Shown here: positions 44,554 to 54,428 of the stretch, one piece after another
Position numbering within the stretch: position 1 is the first letter of the stretch
Layout of the letters: every line of letters begins with the position of its first letter
Origin: JAIQFV01 sp041494885
Lineage (GTDB): Bacteria > Acidobacteriota > Terriglobia > JAIQFV01
NCBI GenBank assembly: GCA_041494885.1
Contig: JBGQBO010000014.1
Coordinates: 1 to 64,000 of the forward strand
DNA: 64,000 nt
Reading direction: 5' to 3'
The notes under the pieces: generated by a model
Told to the model about the DNA's origin: nothing
Seen by the model: the letters and a program-made list of their open reading frames with translations, nothing else
Databases searched by the model: none
Position numbers and translations under genes: made by a program

Positions 44554-47500
44554 TTAGTCGAACTTGACCGACACCAGCTTGGACACGCCCGATTCCTGCA
44601 TGGTGACCCCGTACATGGAACGGGCGATCTCCATGGTCTTCTTGTTGTGCGTGATCACGATGAAATGCGTCTCCCCGCTTAACTGTCCGATCATGCGGGT
44701 GAACCGTTCGATGTTCGCTTCGTCCAGCGGAGCATCAACCTCATCCATGACGCAGAAAGGACTGGGCTGGTAACGGAAGATGGCCAGCAACAGGGCGATG
44801 GCGGTGAGTGCTTTTTCGCCTCCGGAGAGGAGCAGGACGTTTTGCAGCCTCTTTCCCGGTGGCTGGACATGGAGGTCAATGCCACTCTGTTGTATATCGC
44901 TCTCATCGGTCAGTTTCATCGAGCCAAAACCGCCCCCGAACAATTGTTTGAAGGTCTCCTGGAAATTCTCATTGATGGAATTGAAGGCCTCCTCAAATTG
45001 CTGCCGCGAGACCAGGTCGATTTCCTGGATGGTCTGCGTCGTGTCCGCGATGGAGTCGAGCAGATCCTTGCGCTGGGTATCCAGGAAGGTGTGACGCTGT
45101 TCGCATTCTGCGTATTCCTCAAGCGCCATCATATTGATGGCCCCCATGGCATCGATCCTTTGCCGCAACTGGGTGTGCTCCGCGATGGCCCCCTGGAGGG
45201 CCTCGCCGGCGAGACGCGAGATTTGCAGCAGACGGAGCTCCTCCCAGGGGCGGTCAAGTTCCTGCTCGCATGCCTGACGCACATGGGTCAACTCCGACTC
45301 CAGCCTGGCCACCGTGACTTCAATGGCGGAGCGGGCCTCCATCAGCTGGGACAGGGTTTCCCGCTGGGCCTTCAATCGATCTTCAATTTCGATCAGATTC
45401 GCACGGAGGGTTTCGGCTTCGTGGGTCGAAGCAGCAATCCCTTCTTCCAATTCAACCTTGACCCGGGTAAGACGGCTCACTTCGGCCTCAATCTCAACGA
45501 GGGAGGTTCGCAACGATTCCTGTTCTTCCCCTGTGGCGGTCTGTTGCTGATTCAGCCGGTCCTGGCGTTGTTGCATCTCCTCCCGCTGGTGAAGCAGGCG
45601 CTCGAGGGTCACCCGGCTGGACTGCGTCCGTTCAGTCAGCGTAGCCAGCCGGGAGCTCAATTCAGTGATCTCAGCGCCCAGCGCGTCTCGGGAGGATTTC
45701 AGATCGCGCGCTTCTTCCGACCGGTTTAGTATCTTTTCTTCGATCACCTGCTTGCTTGTCTCCAGGGCCCCCAAGTCACTCCGCGAAGATGCCTGGGCCT
45801 CGCGGGCAAGCTGTCGCTCCAGATCCAGCCTCGACAATTCCCCCTGGAGCACCGCCACCTTTTGACCGGCCCTGGAGATTTCGGCATCGAGTTGCTGCAT
45901 TCGATGGTCAGACCCCACCTGGAGTTTCTCGAGTTCGATCCTGCGCCCGCCCAGGGCTTGAACAGCGCTCTCAATCCGGGCCATCTTCAGCCGAAGCTCG
46001 CCCTGTTGAGCCACATGGCTCCCCAGGTCCTTCTCCGAACCGACCAACTTTGAAGAGAGCGCGCGAAGCTCACGTTTTAACGCTAGCGGCCCCGCCCCAC
46101 TCTTGCGTCCTCCCCGGATCCAACATCCGCGAAAGACCTCTCCTTCCCGTGTTACAAAGGCAGTCCGAGGAAATTCGCGGGACAACCGATCGGCCGTCTC
46201 AAAGGAATCCACGATGTACGCATCGGAAAGTAACGGGAGTACCTGATCCGTGGCTTCGCCGAAACGTCCCAGAAGGCGGACCAGCGAACTGACGGCTGCC
46301 TGCACGCCCGGCCGCGCCAAAACCGCTGGATCGGTTCGAGGACTTTCGGATGCGAGAGAGCGGCCTCCCCGTTCCACCACAAAGGTCGAACGCCCCCCCG
46401 TTTGCGTTCGTAGAATCGCAATTCCCTGCTGGGCCACCTGACTGGACTCGACGACCAGAAATTCCAGTTCGTCTTTGAGGTACTCTTCGATGGCCTGTTC
46501 GAAGTCGGACTCGACCTCGATAAAGTCGGCCAGCACCCCGAGGGTTTTGAACCCCGGATACAACCCTGTCACGTCTGACGTCAGGAGTTTCTTGACGCCC
46601 TCGTCGACGTACGCGTGATGAAGGATCACATCTTCAATGGAGTGTTGACGCGCCTGGGCATCGGCCTGCTGATGTTTCAACTCTTCAATGGCCGTTTCGA
46701 GTGCTGAGTCGCGAGTGCGGCATGCCTCCAGCTCCTCCTTCTGGCCCGCCAACTCGGTCGATACACGATCGAGCTCTGCACACTCTTCGTCTACTGTCTG
46801 TGCCAACAGCTGGCGCGTTTCCTCAAACTCCCGTGCTTCCATCCCTGTCTGGTTCAGTTCGCGTTCCAGCCTCTCCCGTTGGGCCCCCAACCGGGAATCC
46901 GCCTCATCAATCCGGGAAATCTGATTGTTCAAAGTCGCGGCCTGCTGGACCGCTTCAATTAGTCCGGTTCGCAGCAGTGCCAGGTCATCCTCGAGAACAC
47001 GGAATTGATTGTCCGACTCACTGGCCTTCCCGATCCGGTCCGACATTTCCGTCTCGAGTCCCTGCACCTCGCGCTGCAATTGATCGTCTTCAACTCGCTT
47101 CGTTGTGACCTCTCCTTCGAGGGACTTGATCAACTCCGCCACAGCCGCCGCTTCGTTCCCCAACTCCTGGAGTCTCTGCGCGAGCGCGTCCAACTGCTGA
47201 TGAGCATACACAATCCGGTTCTGAGCGCGATCCTGTTCCAGGTTGGCCTGCGAAAGGCTCTCGTGACGCTGCCGCAGCAGATCCTCCAACTCAAAACTGC
47301 GCTGTTGGGACGCCGCCTGCTCCCGTTCGGACGCGCGCATCTCCTGTTGGGCGGACTCCGCCACAGCCGCCGCCTCGGCCAATTCGGACCGCATCCGGTC
47401 ATTGTCCTCTTCAATCCCGACCAGGCGGCTGAAGAGAATTGATGTCCCTTTCTCGCGAAGCTCTTCGCGGAGTTCTTTGTAACGTCGGGCCTTCGAGGCT

Positions 47501-48264
47501 TGACGCTTCAACGAGTTCAACTGACGGGTGACCTCTTCAATGATATCGCTCACTCGCGAGAGGTTCAGTTTCGCTGATTCCAGCTTGGCTTCCGCCAGCT
47601 TCCGCTTGGCTTTGTACTTGGTCGTGCCGGCTGCCTCTTCAATCAAGGTTCGACGATCATAAGGCTTGCTGCTGAGGATTTGCCCGACGCGGCCTTGCTC
47701 AATAATGGCATAAGAATTGGGCCCGAGTCCGGTCCCCATAAAGAGTTCTTGGATATCGCGCAGGCGACACTGCCTTCCATTGAGGTAGTATTCGCTTTCG
47801 CCCGAGCGGTAGAGTTTGCGGGTGACAAGAATTTCACCGGGCCGGGGTTCGACCCTTCTCTTAGCCCTCGTCCTGCGAACTGAAGACGACTCCGAGCTTC
47901 CGTCTGCGGGTCCACCTTGGATTGCCGGTCGTTCCTGGAACAAATCCTCCTGTTTCAGTTCAGCCGTGATCTGCTCGGCCTCACGACCAAACTCAGGATC
48001 CACCAGGGTCAACGAAACTTGCGCCAACCCCAGCGGCTGCCTCTCGCGGGTCCCATTAAAAATCACATCTTCCATCGAAGAACCGCGCAAGCTCTTGACA
48101 CTCTGTTCCCCCAGGACCCAGGCAATCGCATCGGCGATATTGGACTTCCCGCAACCATTCGGCCCGACAATGGCCGTCACGCCACTCCCCTCCGAGAATA
48201 TTAGTTCGGCCTTGTCGCAAAACGACTTGAAACCGATCATTTCAATGCGCGAAAGCTTAAGCAC
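44554..48264 (-). CDS. smc: Chromosome segregation protein SMC
   Basis: A 1236-residue SMC ATPase. The N-terminal head has Walker A GPNGCGKS (34-41). A long coiled coil leads to a hinge (about 540-680, with LYPGFKTLGVLADFIEVE) and returns through a second coiled coil. The C-terminal head has the signature LLSGGEKALTAIALLLAIF, Walker B FCVMDEVDAPLDEAN and the closing ITHNKKTMEIA segment. It acts with ScpA/ScpB in condensing and segregating the chromosome; those partners are not in the window. It is slightly longer than the usual 1170-1200 residues, owing to a charged insert near residues 95-130. Confidence 0.97.
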   Translation of the reverse strand: MLKLSRIEMIGFKSFCDKAELIFSEGSGVTAIVGPNGCGKSNIADAIAWVLGEQSVKSLRGSSMEDVIFNGTRERQPLGLAQVSLTLVDPEFGREAEQITAELKQEDLFQERPAIQGGPADGSSESSSVRRTRAKRRVEPRPGEILVTRKLYRSGESEYYLNGRQCRLRDIQELFMGTGLGPNSYAIIEQGRVGQILSSKPYDRRTLIEEAAGTTKYKAKRKLAEAKLESAKLNLSRVSDIIEEVTRQLNSLKRQASKARRYKELREELREKGTSILFSRLVGIEEDNDRMRSELAEAAAVAESAQQEMRASEREQAASQQRSFELEDLLRQRHESLSQANLEQDRAQNRIVYAHQQLDALAQRLQELGNEAAAVAELIKSLEGEVTTKRVEDDQLQREVQGLETEMSDRIGKASESDNQFRVLEDDLALLRTGLIEAVQQAATLNNQISRIDEADSRLGAQRERLERELNQTGMEAREFEETRQLLAQTVDEECAELDRVSTELAGQKEELEACRTRDSALETAIEELKHQQADAQARQHSIEDVILHHAYVDEGVKKLLTSDVTGLYPGFKTLGVLADFIEVESDFEQAIEEYLKDELEFLVVESSQVAQQGIAILRTQTGGRSTFVVERGGRSLASESPRTDPAVLARPGVQAAVSSLVRLLGRFGEATDQVLPLLSDAYIVDSFETADRLSREFPRTAFVTREGEVFRGCWIRGGRKSGAGPLALKRELRALSSKLVGSEKDLGSHVAQQGELRLKMARIESAVQALGGRRIELEKLQVGSDHRMQQLDAEISRAGQKVAVLQGELSRLDLERQLAREAQASSRSDLGALETSKQVIEEKILNRSEEARDLKSSRDALGAEITELSSRLATLTERTQSSRVTLERLLHQREEMQQRQDRLNQQQTATGEEQESLRTSLVEIEAEVSRLTRVKVELEEGIAASTHEAETLRANLIEIEDRLKAQRETLSQLMEARSAIEVTVARLESELTHVRQACEQELDRPWEELRLLQISRLAGEALQGAIAEHTQLRQRIDAMGAINMMALEEYAECEQRHTFLDTQRKDLLDSIADTTQTIQEIDLVSRQQFEEAFNSINENFQETFKQLFGGGFGSMKLTDESDIQQSGIDLHVQPPGKRLQNVLLLSGGEKALTAIALLLAIFRYQPSPFCVMDEVDAPLDEANIERFTRMIGQLSGETHFIVITHNKKTMEIARSMYGVTMQESGVSKLVSVKFD

Positions 48265-48845
48265 TAGTTCACCCTCTGAGAATAAAGTTCGAATGAGATT
48301 AGCCGCGTGGATACACCCATGGAATAGGCGGATAGATACAACCTATGGAATCTCATCGAGTGTAGCATACTACATCTTGAATTGACAAGGTCCTCACTGA
48401 CTCTGCCGGACCACTAAGAGCAGCCCCTGTAACCCGCATTCCTCAAGAGAATGCTCGTATAAGAGGTTGACCTTCGACCGGTTGGTTTGGAAACCTCCTG
48501 GAGGGTTGGCCCGAACGGTAAAAGACTCTCAGACTTCCATTTCCCTCTGTTGGAGGTGCGATCTTCGGTGTGCGGTCAAGCCCTTAGTGCCTCATGGTAC
48601 TCACCAATGGATGCTGCTCAACGGCGCGTCGCAGGGGGATCGCTCATCTCAAATGAATTTCAGATGTTTGAAGCCGAAACAACGCGGTTGGTCCCGCCAT
48701 TCGTCAGACCTGGGTCAGCACTGGAACCGAATTTCTCCTGTGCCGTCTGATACAATTGACCGGTTACAGGATTAAGAAGATGGCAGCTCCCTCCCAAGGG
48801 GATTGTCCCGGATTCAGTCTTTTGAACTTCGGTTCGGAGGTCAGG
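48265..48845. other. Divergent upstream region between smc and the P1-nuclease-like gene
   Basis: No supported gene; frames here lack ribosome binding sites. The smc promoter candidate lies near its left end. Confidence 0.5.
48359..48388 (-). promoter_or_regulatory. Candidate promoter for smc
   Basis: On the minus strand TTGTCA (48388-48383) and TACACT (48364-48359) are 18 bp apart, about 95 bp before the smc ATG. A small inverted repeat TGTAG-CATA-CTACA (48361-48374) overlaps the -10 region and could be an operator. Confidence 0.35.
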
Positions 48846-49838
48846 ATGTTTCTTTCAAAGCGAATGATGAGATGGCATATGTTCTTAATGGTGGCCACGA
48901 GCATCACGTCCGTGGCTTTGGCCTGGGGGCCGGATGGACACATCTTCATTAATCGAGTGGCCCTCGAACATCTCCCTTCATCCATGCCCTCTTTTACAAA
49001 ATCTGATCCTTCATGGATTGAGCTTCTCGCCAATGAACCTGATCGCTGGGGTGGACCGACCCTGGAACTCGCCCAGTCTCCCGATCACTTCATTGATCTT
49101 GAACGGGTGGCGTTTCTAAAGGAATTTCCCGGGAACCGCTTCGAATACATCCGCGAGCTGTACGACCAACGAGTCAAACTCCTATCGAAGGGCAAGACGC
49201 GCGAAGCCGACGACTTATTGCCGGAGCGTGTAGGCTTCCAGCCTTACGCAGCGTGTGAGGTCTATGAGAGACTGGTAGTGGCTTTCAGGGAGTACCGCAT
49301 GACCGTCGCCAGCCAACGAGACACTCATCCGGTCGAAAAAACGGTCCTGTCTTACATGGGCTGGTTGGGGCACTATGTTGGGGATGGAGCGAACCCCCTC
49401 CATACGACGGTCAATTTCAATGGCTGGGTGGAGCCCAACGTGAATGGGTTCACCGTTGAACGGAACACTCATTTCAAGTTCGAGTCCCAGTTCGTTCACG
49501 ACAATCTGACCCCGGCGGATTTTGAATCGAAGGTCCACAGTCCTTCACCGATCCAGGATGCCTTTCGAGATTATCTGAATTACTTGAGGAATTCCTCCAC
49601 CCTGGTTGTCCCCTTGTACGAGTTGGAGAAAGAGGGCGGGTTCAACGGGACAGGAAGCCGGCAGGGCAAACAGTTTGTCGCTAACCGGCTTGCTGCGGGG
49701 GCTCAGAAGCTAGCTGATCTGTGGTATTCGGCCTGGCTGGCCAGCGCGGAGATGCCTCCGCGTCGGGCGCGACCCCGAAACGGGAGGGAACAACCCGGCT
49801 CTCATGATATCCAAGAGAAACAGCCCCGGGTCTATTGA
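48846..49838 (+). CDS. Exported zinc-dependent phospholipase C / S1-P1 nuclease-like protein
   Basis: The ATG at 48846 sits 5 nt after GGAGG and gives 330 residues. The signal peptide ends ALA|WGPDGH, so cleavage would leave Trp27 as the new N-terminus, the arrangement in which the free amino group of Trp1 binds zinc in this superfamily. Further ligands fit His32 and the LGHYVGDGANPLHTTVNF motif (HxxxDxxxxxH). It probably hydrolyses phosphodiesters in the periplasm or outside. Nuclease versus phospholipase activity cannot be told from sequence. Its last codons overlap the convergent ADP-ribosylglycohydrolase-like gene by 7 bp. The C-terminus is Arg/Pro-rich. Confidence 0.85.
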   Translation: MFLSKRMMRWHMFLMVATSITSVALAWGPDGHIFINRVALEHLPSSMPSFTKSDPSWIELLANEPDRWGGPTLELAQSPDHFIDLERVAFLKEFPGNRFEYIRELYDQRVKLLSKGKTREADDLLPERVGFQPYAACEVYERLVVAFREYRMTVASQRDTHPVEKTVLSYMGWLGHYVGDGANPLHTTVNFNGWVEPNVNGFTVERNTHFKFESQFVHDNLTPADFESKVHSPSPIQDAFRDYLNYLRNSSTLVVPLYELEKEGGFNGTGSRQGKQFVANRLAAGAQKLADLWYSAWLASAEMPPRRARPRNGREQPGSHDIQEKQPRVY

Positions 49839-50740
49839 CGTATCAACATATAAATTTTCCCGGCCAGGGAACTCATCGCTTCACGGTGTTCCAAGGCACT
49901 CAACCACCGGGAAGGGATATTCTCAGCCCCGTAGCGGGCCCCGGCGAGCGCACCGGTGACCGCTGCCAGGGCATAAACATCCTCGCCCTGATTGACCGCA
50001 GTGAGCACTGCCTCTTCCAAACTTGCGGTCCTTAGAGTACACCACAAGGCGGACTGGAGTGTGTCGACCACAAATCCCGAGGCTATGAGATCTTCTTTCC
50101 CGAGATAATCAATCTCATCAAATATATTCTTCCATAAGTTGTTCTTGTTCCCAAAGAGGCGCTCAAGGCAGGGGCCTCGAGGATCAACGTCATCGTCCTG
50201 AATAAGCTGCGAAACCATCAAGTTCAGCAGAACCGCTCCGGAGGTCGCGATGGGATCTGCATGAGTGATCATTGCAGAATCGGAAGAGAGGGTGACGAGC
50301 GAAGTCAGGTCAGCCGCGTACCGCAGCGCCACAGGAAGGGAACGAAGCAGGGCGCCGTTTCCTGCGCCTGAATGAGGACGTTTTGAATAGACCTTCTGGG
50401 ATGCGGTCCGCCAACTCTCACCCTTGCTCAGCCGCTTGAATGACTCCTTCGTCGTCGTCCCGATCCCCCGCGGCTTTGTCTTATACCATTGAAGCAGTTT
50501 CGCGAGGGCTCGGTCCACATTGAAAATTCCTTCTTCGAGGATGGACTCCGTGACACATAACATCATCCCGGTATCGTCCGAAAACTGTCCCGGGCGAAGA
50601 TGCAGCCACCCCCCCCCGAGCATTTCGCGAACTTCACCATAGTGTTCCCGGATCTGGTTCGGCGATAGCAATTGGACCGGGGCTGTCAATGCGTCACCGA
50701 CGGCGGCTCCGAGAATTACACCCTGAAATTTTGAAAGCAT
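49832..50740 (-). CDS. ADP-ribosylglycohydrolase-fold protein with altered metal site
   Basis: A 302-residue protein of the DraG/ARH fold. The N-terminal FQGVILGAAVGDALTAPVQ and FSDDTGMMLCVTESIL are standard, SDDT being half of the dinuclear metal site. The C-terminal motif, normally GxDxDTxAAxxGAxxGA, reads GEDVYALAAVTGALAGARYG: the first Asp is kept, but the second Asp and the Thr are replaced by Tyr and Ala. Activity towards ADP-ribose links is therefore uncertain. No toxin or ADP-ribosyltransferase gene is adjacent. It overlaps the 3' end of the convergent nuclease-like gene. Confidence 0.85.
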   Translation of the reverse strand: MLSKFQGVILGAAVGDALTAPVQLLSPNQIREHYGEVREMLGGGWLHLRPGQFSDDTGMMLCVTESILEEGIFNVDRALAKLLQWYKTKPRGIGTTTKESFKRLSKGESWRTASQKVYSKRPHSGAGNGALLRSLPVALRYAADLTSLVTLSSDSAMITHADPIATSGAVLLNLMVSQLIQDDDVDPRGPCLERLFGNKNNLWKNIFDEIDYLGKEDLIASGFVVDTLQSALWCTLRTASLEEAVLTAVNQGEDVYALAAVTGALAGARYGAENIPSRWLSALEHREAMSSLAGKIYMLIRQ

Positions 50741-50830
50741 TTCAATGACCCTTGTAAGCTCCTTTCAAACTTATGAGTAAAACGTTTCCCCGGCCGCCAC
50801 CTGTGCTGGGAGGATCCATCCACTCCCATC

Positions 50831-51721
50831 TCATTCCACAGACGCTATCGCCGCCATCATTCGTCCAGTGTGGCCATTTTCCTTGCGATAGGAAAATAGA
50901 AGCTCGGGATGACATCCCGTACAGGAGGCGCTTATGGAAATGTTTTCGGGTTGCACGCCTGCCTCGACCAACTGATCGCGATTGGCCGCCAGGAGATCAA
51001 GAGAAAATCTTTCTACAGGCCTATCCGGACCTGATGGGCCACGAACAGGGTGCGCCGGATCCCTGCCGGGGAGCAGCGAAGAAAAATAGCGATCCGCCCC
51101 CGTAAATTCTTTCTGAAATGATCTAAGCACTTCAACCCCCACTTCGTAACAGCAGGGTCCAATCGAAGGGCCCATTGACGCACAGAGTTGGAACGCGGAG
51201 CCGGATCCATGACGGAGGAGGGTTGCGACGGTTTTTGCGGCAATCCCTTGCGCCGTGCCTCGCCATCCCGCGTGGACGGCCCCCACGGTGCGAGATTCAG
51301 GATCCACGATCAGAAGGGGGACGCAATCGGCTGTCAGGACGGTGAGGATCACTTGCGGCAGCCGGGTCACAACGGCGTCTGCTTCGATGGCAGCCGGCGG
51401 CGGGCGAGTCGACTCAAAGAGAGCGATTTGACTAGAATGAGTTTGACGCAGGCGGACGACCGAAAAGCCATCCATCCCCAGGGCCTCGAAGAAGGCCATC
51501 CGATTGGCTTCCACAGCCTCCCGCGAGTCGGAATCAGTGAACCCGAGATTAAGCGCGCCCGGCGGAAAAATACTTCGGCCGCCCAGCCGGGTTGAGAACC
51601 CATGCCTCAGCCAGGGGATCGCCGCCAGCATTTCAGACTTCAAGAGGTGGAGGCCTTTTTCCTTGAGTTCTACAAATTTCCCGTTAGAATTTCGATCAGT
51701 TAGCCCAAGATCTGTGACCAA
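50831..51721 (-). CDS. pgeF: Peptidoglycan editing factor PgeF (YfiH/laccase-domain family)
   Basis: A 296-residue protein with the family landmarks HGFSTRLGG, RLRQTHSSQI, ADAVVTRLPQVILTVLTADCVPLLI, AVHAGWRGTAQGIAAKTV, GPSIGPCCYEVG and the C-terminal ASCTGCHPELLFSYRKENGHTGRM. Conserved His and Cys residues form the metal and active site. YfiH/PgeF removes wrongly incorporated residues during peptidoglycan synthesis; some members show purine nucleoside activity. The frame starts at a TTG only 16 bp from the divergent acpS, so the true start may lie downstream, for instance ATG 51631. Confidence 0.9.
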   Translation of the reverse strand: MVTDLGLTDRNSNGKFVELKEKGLHLLKSEMLAAIPWLRHGFSTRLGGRSIFPPGALNLGFTDSDSREAVEANRMAFFEALGMDGFSVVRLRQTHSSQIALFESTRPPPAAIEADAVVTRLPQVILTVLTADCVPLLIVDPESRTVGAVHAGWRGTAQGIAAKTVATLLRHGSGSAFQLCASMGPSIGPCCYEVGVEVLRSFQKEFTGADRYFSSLLPGRDPAHPVRGPSGPDRPVERFSLDLLAANRDQLVEAGVQPENISISASCTGCHPELLFSYRKENGHTGRMMAAIASVE

Positions 51722-51736
51722 AGGAAGGCCTCGCGC

Positions 51737-52117
51737 GTGACTATCGGAATCGGCATTGACCTCATTGAACTGGATCGCATCCGGGCCTCACTGAAAAGGC
51801 ACGGAGATCGATTCAAGAGACGGCTCTTCACGGAGCAAGAGATTAAATACTGCGATGCCAAAAGGTCGAATGCGTTTCGACATTATGCCGCCCGTTTTTC
51901 AGCCAAGGAGGCGGTCATGAAAGCCCTCGGCCTGGGTTGGCAGAAAGGAACTTCATGGAAGGAGATCGAAGTCTTCCGAACCCAGGACGGGCAGCCCCAA
52001 ATCCGGCTGACCGGATCGACGGCCCGTATCGCCCTCAAGCTCAAGTCAAAACGGGTACTGCTCTCGCTCACCCATTCCGAACATTACGCCGCCGCATTTG
52101 TGGTCATTGAGGGGTAG
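51737..52117 (+). CDS. acpS: Holo-[acyl-carrier-protein] synthase
   Basis: A 126-residue phosphopantetheinyl transferase with Mg-binding Asp8 in GIGIDLIELDRI and the RFSAKEAVMKALG helix, plus a closing LSLTHSEHYAAAFVV. It transfers phosphopantetheine from CoA to ACP. A GTG at 51737 begins the conserved N-terminus. It is divergent from pgeF with almost no intergenic space. Confidence 0.96.
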   Translation: MTIGIGIDLIELDRIRASLKRHGDRFKRRLFTEQEIKYCDAKRSNAFRHYAARFSAKEAVMKALGLGWQKGTSWKEIEVFRTQDGQPQIRLTGSTARIALKLKSKRVLLSLTHSEHYAAAFVVIEG

Positions 52118-52172
52118 ATCCCTCGAAGGTTTGTGAATCCGCTATCCTCTCTTTGCGCCACCAGAAAACCTC

Positions 52173-53576
52173 CTATGGACGCCCCTCGGTCGAATGCTGC
52201 CCCTTAGGCTCCACCCGCTCGCCCGTTAATACTCCATGTAAAATCCCCTCAATATTCACGTCGGCGATCTGGTTGGGCTCAATCGCCTGGCCGAGAACAT
52301 TGACTTCGAGGAAGTTGTCACTCATGCTTTCAGTGAAGTCACTCCCACCCCGATCCAGCGTTACGACGGAAAGCATTTTGCCCACCATCTGTTGCTGGAA
52401 CTTGAACTTCTTTCTTTTCCCCAGGTCTCTCAACTCCGCACTGCGTCGCTTGATCACTTGAGGACTGACCTCACCGCGCATTTCGGCTGCCGGGGTGCCG
52501 GGCCGGGGAGAAAAGGAAAAGACATGGAGATAGGTCAGCGGCGCCTGTTCAATAAATTCTACCGTCGCCCGATGTTCCTCGTCTGTTTCCCCGGGGAATC
52601 CCGTGATCACATCGGCGCCGATGGCCGCATCGGGGATCTCCTGGCGAATGAAGTGGACCACCTGCGCGTACTGATCCGCCGTGTAAGGTCGCCGCATTAA
52701 GCGGAGAATACGGTCCACCCCACTTTGGAGGGGAACGTGAAAATGTTTGGCGAATACCCGCGAGTGCGCTACATGCTCGACGACGTCTCTACGGACCTCC
52801 AGTGGCTCGATGGAGCTGAGCCGAAGCCGACATACCCCCTCGACCGTCTCCAGTGCCTCCATCAACCTCAAAAGGCTTGTCCGGTCGGACAGGTCCCGGC
52901 CATAGCTGCCCAGGTGAATACCCGAAAGAACAAGTTCTCTATATCCTGCAGCCACCAGGGCTTCGACCTGTTTCAATACTTCATCGGGGAAAAGACTTCG
53001 GCTCCGACCACGAACGGCAGGGATGATGCAAAACGAGCAATTCGCGTCACACCCGTCCTGGATCTTCAAGGACGGTCGGGTCCGGTCTGTCGCCGCAAAA
53101 AAAGCTCTCCCGGGAAACGGTGTGCGCTCGAGACGTGTGAACTGATCGATATAGACTTCGGCCGTGCAGGAAGACCCCAGTGGGCTCTGGTGCGCTTCTG
53201 CGAGGCATTCCTCGCCGACCCGCTGAGTTCCGGGTGACGTCTCCCTATCGATAATTCCAGCCAGCCGGTGCTTGTGGGAATTGCCCACGACACAGTAAAC
53301 CCCAGGGAGGTGCCGGATCTCCTCCGGGGCACGCTGCGCATAACAACCTGTGACCACAATCTTAGCATCGGGATTCTGGCGCTGCACCCTTCGAATGGTC
53401 TGTCGCGCATCCCGATCGGCCGATGCCGTCACCGTGCACGTGTTCAAAATAACGATTTGAGCCCCTGCCATGGAGGGCGCTTTTTCATAAGAGCGGGCCA
53501 GCATCTCCCGCTCGATCTCGCCGCCATCGGCCTGGGTGGCCCGGCAGCCAAAATTAATGATGTGGAATTGCGGCAA
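52173..53576 (-). CDS. mtaB: tRNA t6A37 methylthiotransferase MtaB
   Basis: A 467-residue radical SAM methylthiotransferase. The N-terminal UPF0004 domain has cluster cysteines in NFGCRATQ, NTCTVT and VVTGCYAQ. The radical SAM motif is CDANCSFCIIP. A TRAM domain lies near the C-terminus. It makes ms2t6A37 in tRNAs. RGRSRS after the SAM motif is typical of MtaB rather than MiaB or RimO. The start is TTG at 53576, with AAGGACAG upstream. About 60 C-terminal residues after the TRAM core are less conserved-looking. Confidence 0.93.
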   Translation of the reverse strand: MPQFHIINFGCRATQADGGEIEREMLARSYEKAPSMAGAQIVILNTCTVTASADRDARQTIRRVQRQNPDAKIVVTGCYAQRAPEEIRHLPGVYCVVGNSHKHRLAGIIDRETSPGTQRVGEECLAEAHQSPLGSSCTAEVYIDQFTRLERTPFPGRAFFAATDRTRPSLKIQDGCDANCSFCIIPAVRGRSRSLFPDEVLKQVEALVAAGYRELVLSGIHLGSYGRDLSDRTSLLRLMEALETVEGVCRLRLSSIEPLEVRRDVVEHVAHSRVFAKHFHVPLQSGVDRILRLMRRPYTADQYAQVVHFIRQEIPDAAIGADVITGFPGETDEEHRATVEFIEQAPLTYLHVFSFSPRPGTPAAEMRGEVSPQVIKRRSAELRDLGKRKKFKFQQQMVGKMLSVVTLDRGGSDFTESMSDNFLEVNVLGQAIEPNQIADVNIEGILHGVLTGERVEPKGQHSTEGRP

Positions 53577-53880
53577 GCTCCTCTGTCCTTTTCAAAATAC
53601 TTCGTTTAAAGCGGGATATTTTAGCCTACGCCGGGGGATTTGTATAGGCGGTGGCGTTGATCCTCTTCACCGCGATCGCATCAAATTCATCTTCATTCCG
53701 CGGGATTTGGTGGTGGCAGATGCCTCTTTAATGGATTCTCATCCCCGAAGGGCATCCCCCCGGCACATGACCGCGGCAGAGGGAGCAGTCAGTCTTCGGC
53801 GGATTGTCCCCGGCAGTCTCTGAGATCTGATTCAGCGCTGGGGTCCTTCTCGCTCTCCTCGAGGAAGACCTGCTTTCCGG

Positions 53881-54249
53881 TCATGCTTCTTCCGGGAGTC
53901 CCAACTCATGCCATCGGCGCATCCCGCCGTCCATGGAGATGACATTCCGATAACCCATTTTCTGAATCGTATCAGCCGCCAAGGCGGATCGAAATCCTCC
54001 GCCGCAATACAAGATAATCTCCGCATTCGTGTCGGGGATGGCGTTTTCGATGTCTCTCTCAATGATTCCCTTCCCGAGGTGAATGGCACCTTTCGCATGA
54101 CTGCTCTCCCATTCGCTGTCTTCTCGGGTATCGATGAAGAAAAACTTATCCCCTCGCTGGATCTTCTCGGCCACCTCTTCCACCGTCAGTTGTTTGATCC
54201 TCGACTTGGCCTCATTTACAAGAGCAAGAAAAGCTGGAGAATGTCGCAT
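53881..54249 (-). CDS. Rhodanese-domain sulfurtransferase
   Basis: The ATG at 54249 follows AGGAGG closely and gives 122 residues. The single rhodanese domain has FFIDTREDSEWESSHAKGAIHL and an active-site loop LYCGGGFRS with the catalytic Cys, then MDGGMRRWHELGLP. It would carry a persulfide; partners are unknown. It lies between rlmN and mtaB on the same strand. Confidence 0.92.
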   Translation of the reverse strand: MRHSPAFLALVNEAKSRIKQLTVEEVAEKIQRGDKFFFIDTREDSEWESSHAKGAIHLGKGIIERDIENAIPDTNAEIILYCGGGFRSALAADTIQKMGYRNVISMDGGMRRWHELGLPEEA

Positions 54250-54428
54250 GAAACCCTCCTGAATTAAGTGGTGCCTTTGCATGAAAGCTCTGTAAGGGCG
54301 AGGCACGATTCGCTCCTACGCCATTTGACGCCTGAGCTGCTTCGTGATTTCAACCCAAGATCCTGCAACCCCATTAGGGAGCACGTCCTCCGCCGGGGGC
54401 CGATCTCGACCCACCCAATTTGCGCCCG

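Noticed and set aside
44842..45729. 295-codon plus-strand frame inside smc
   Set aside because: Antisense to the smc C-terminal head; no domain.
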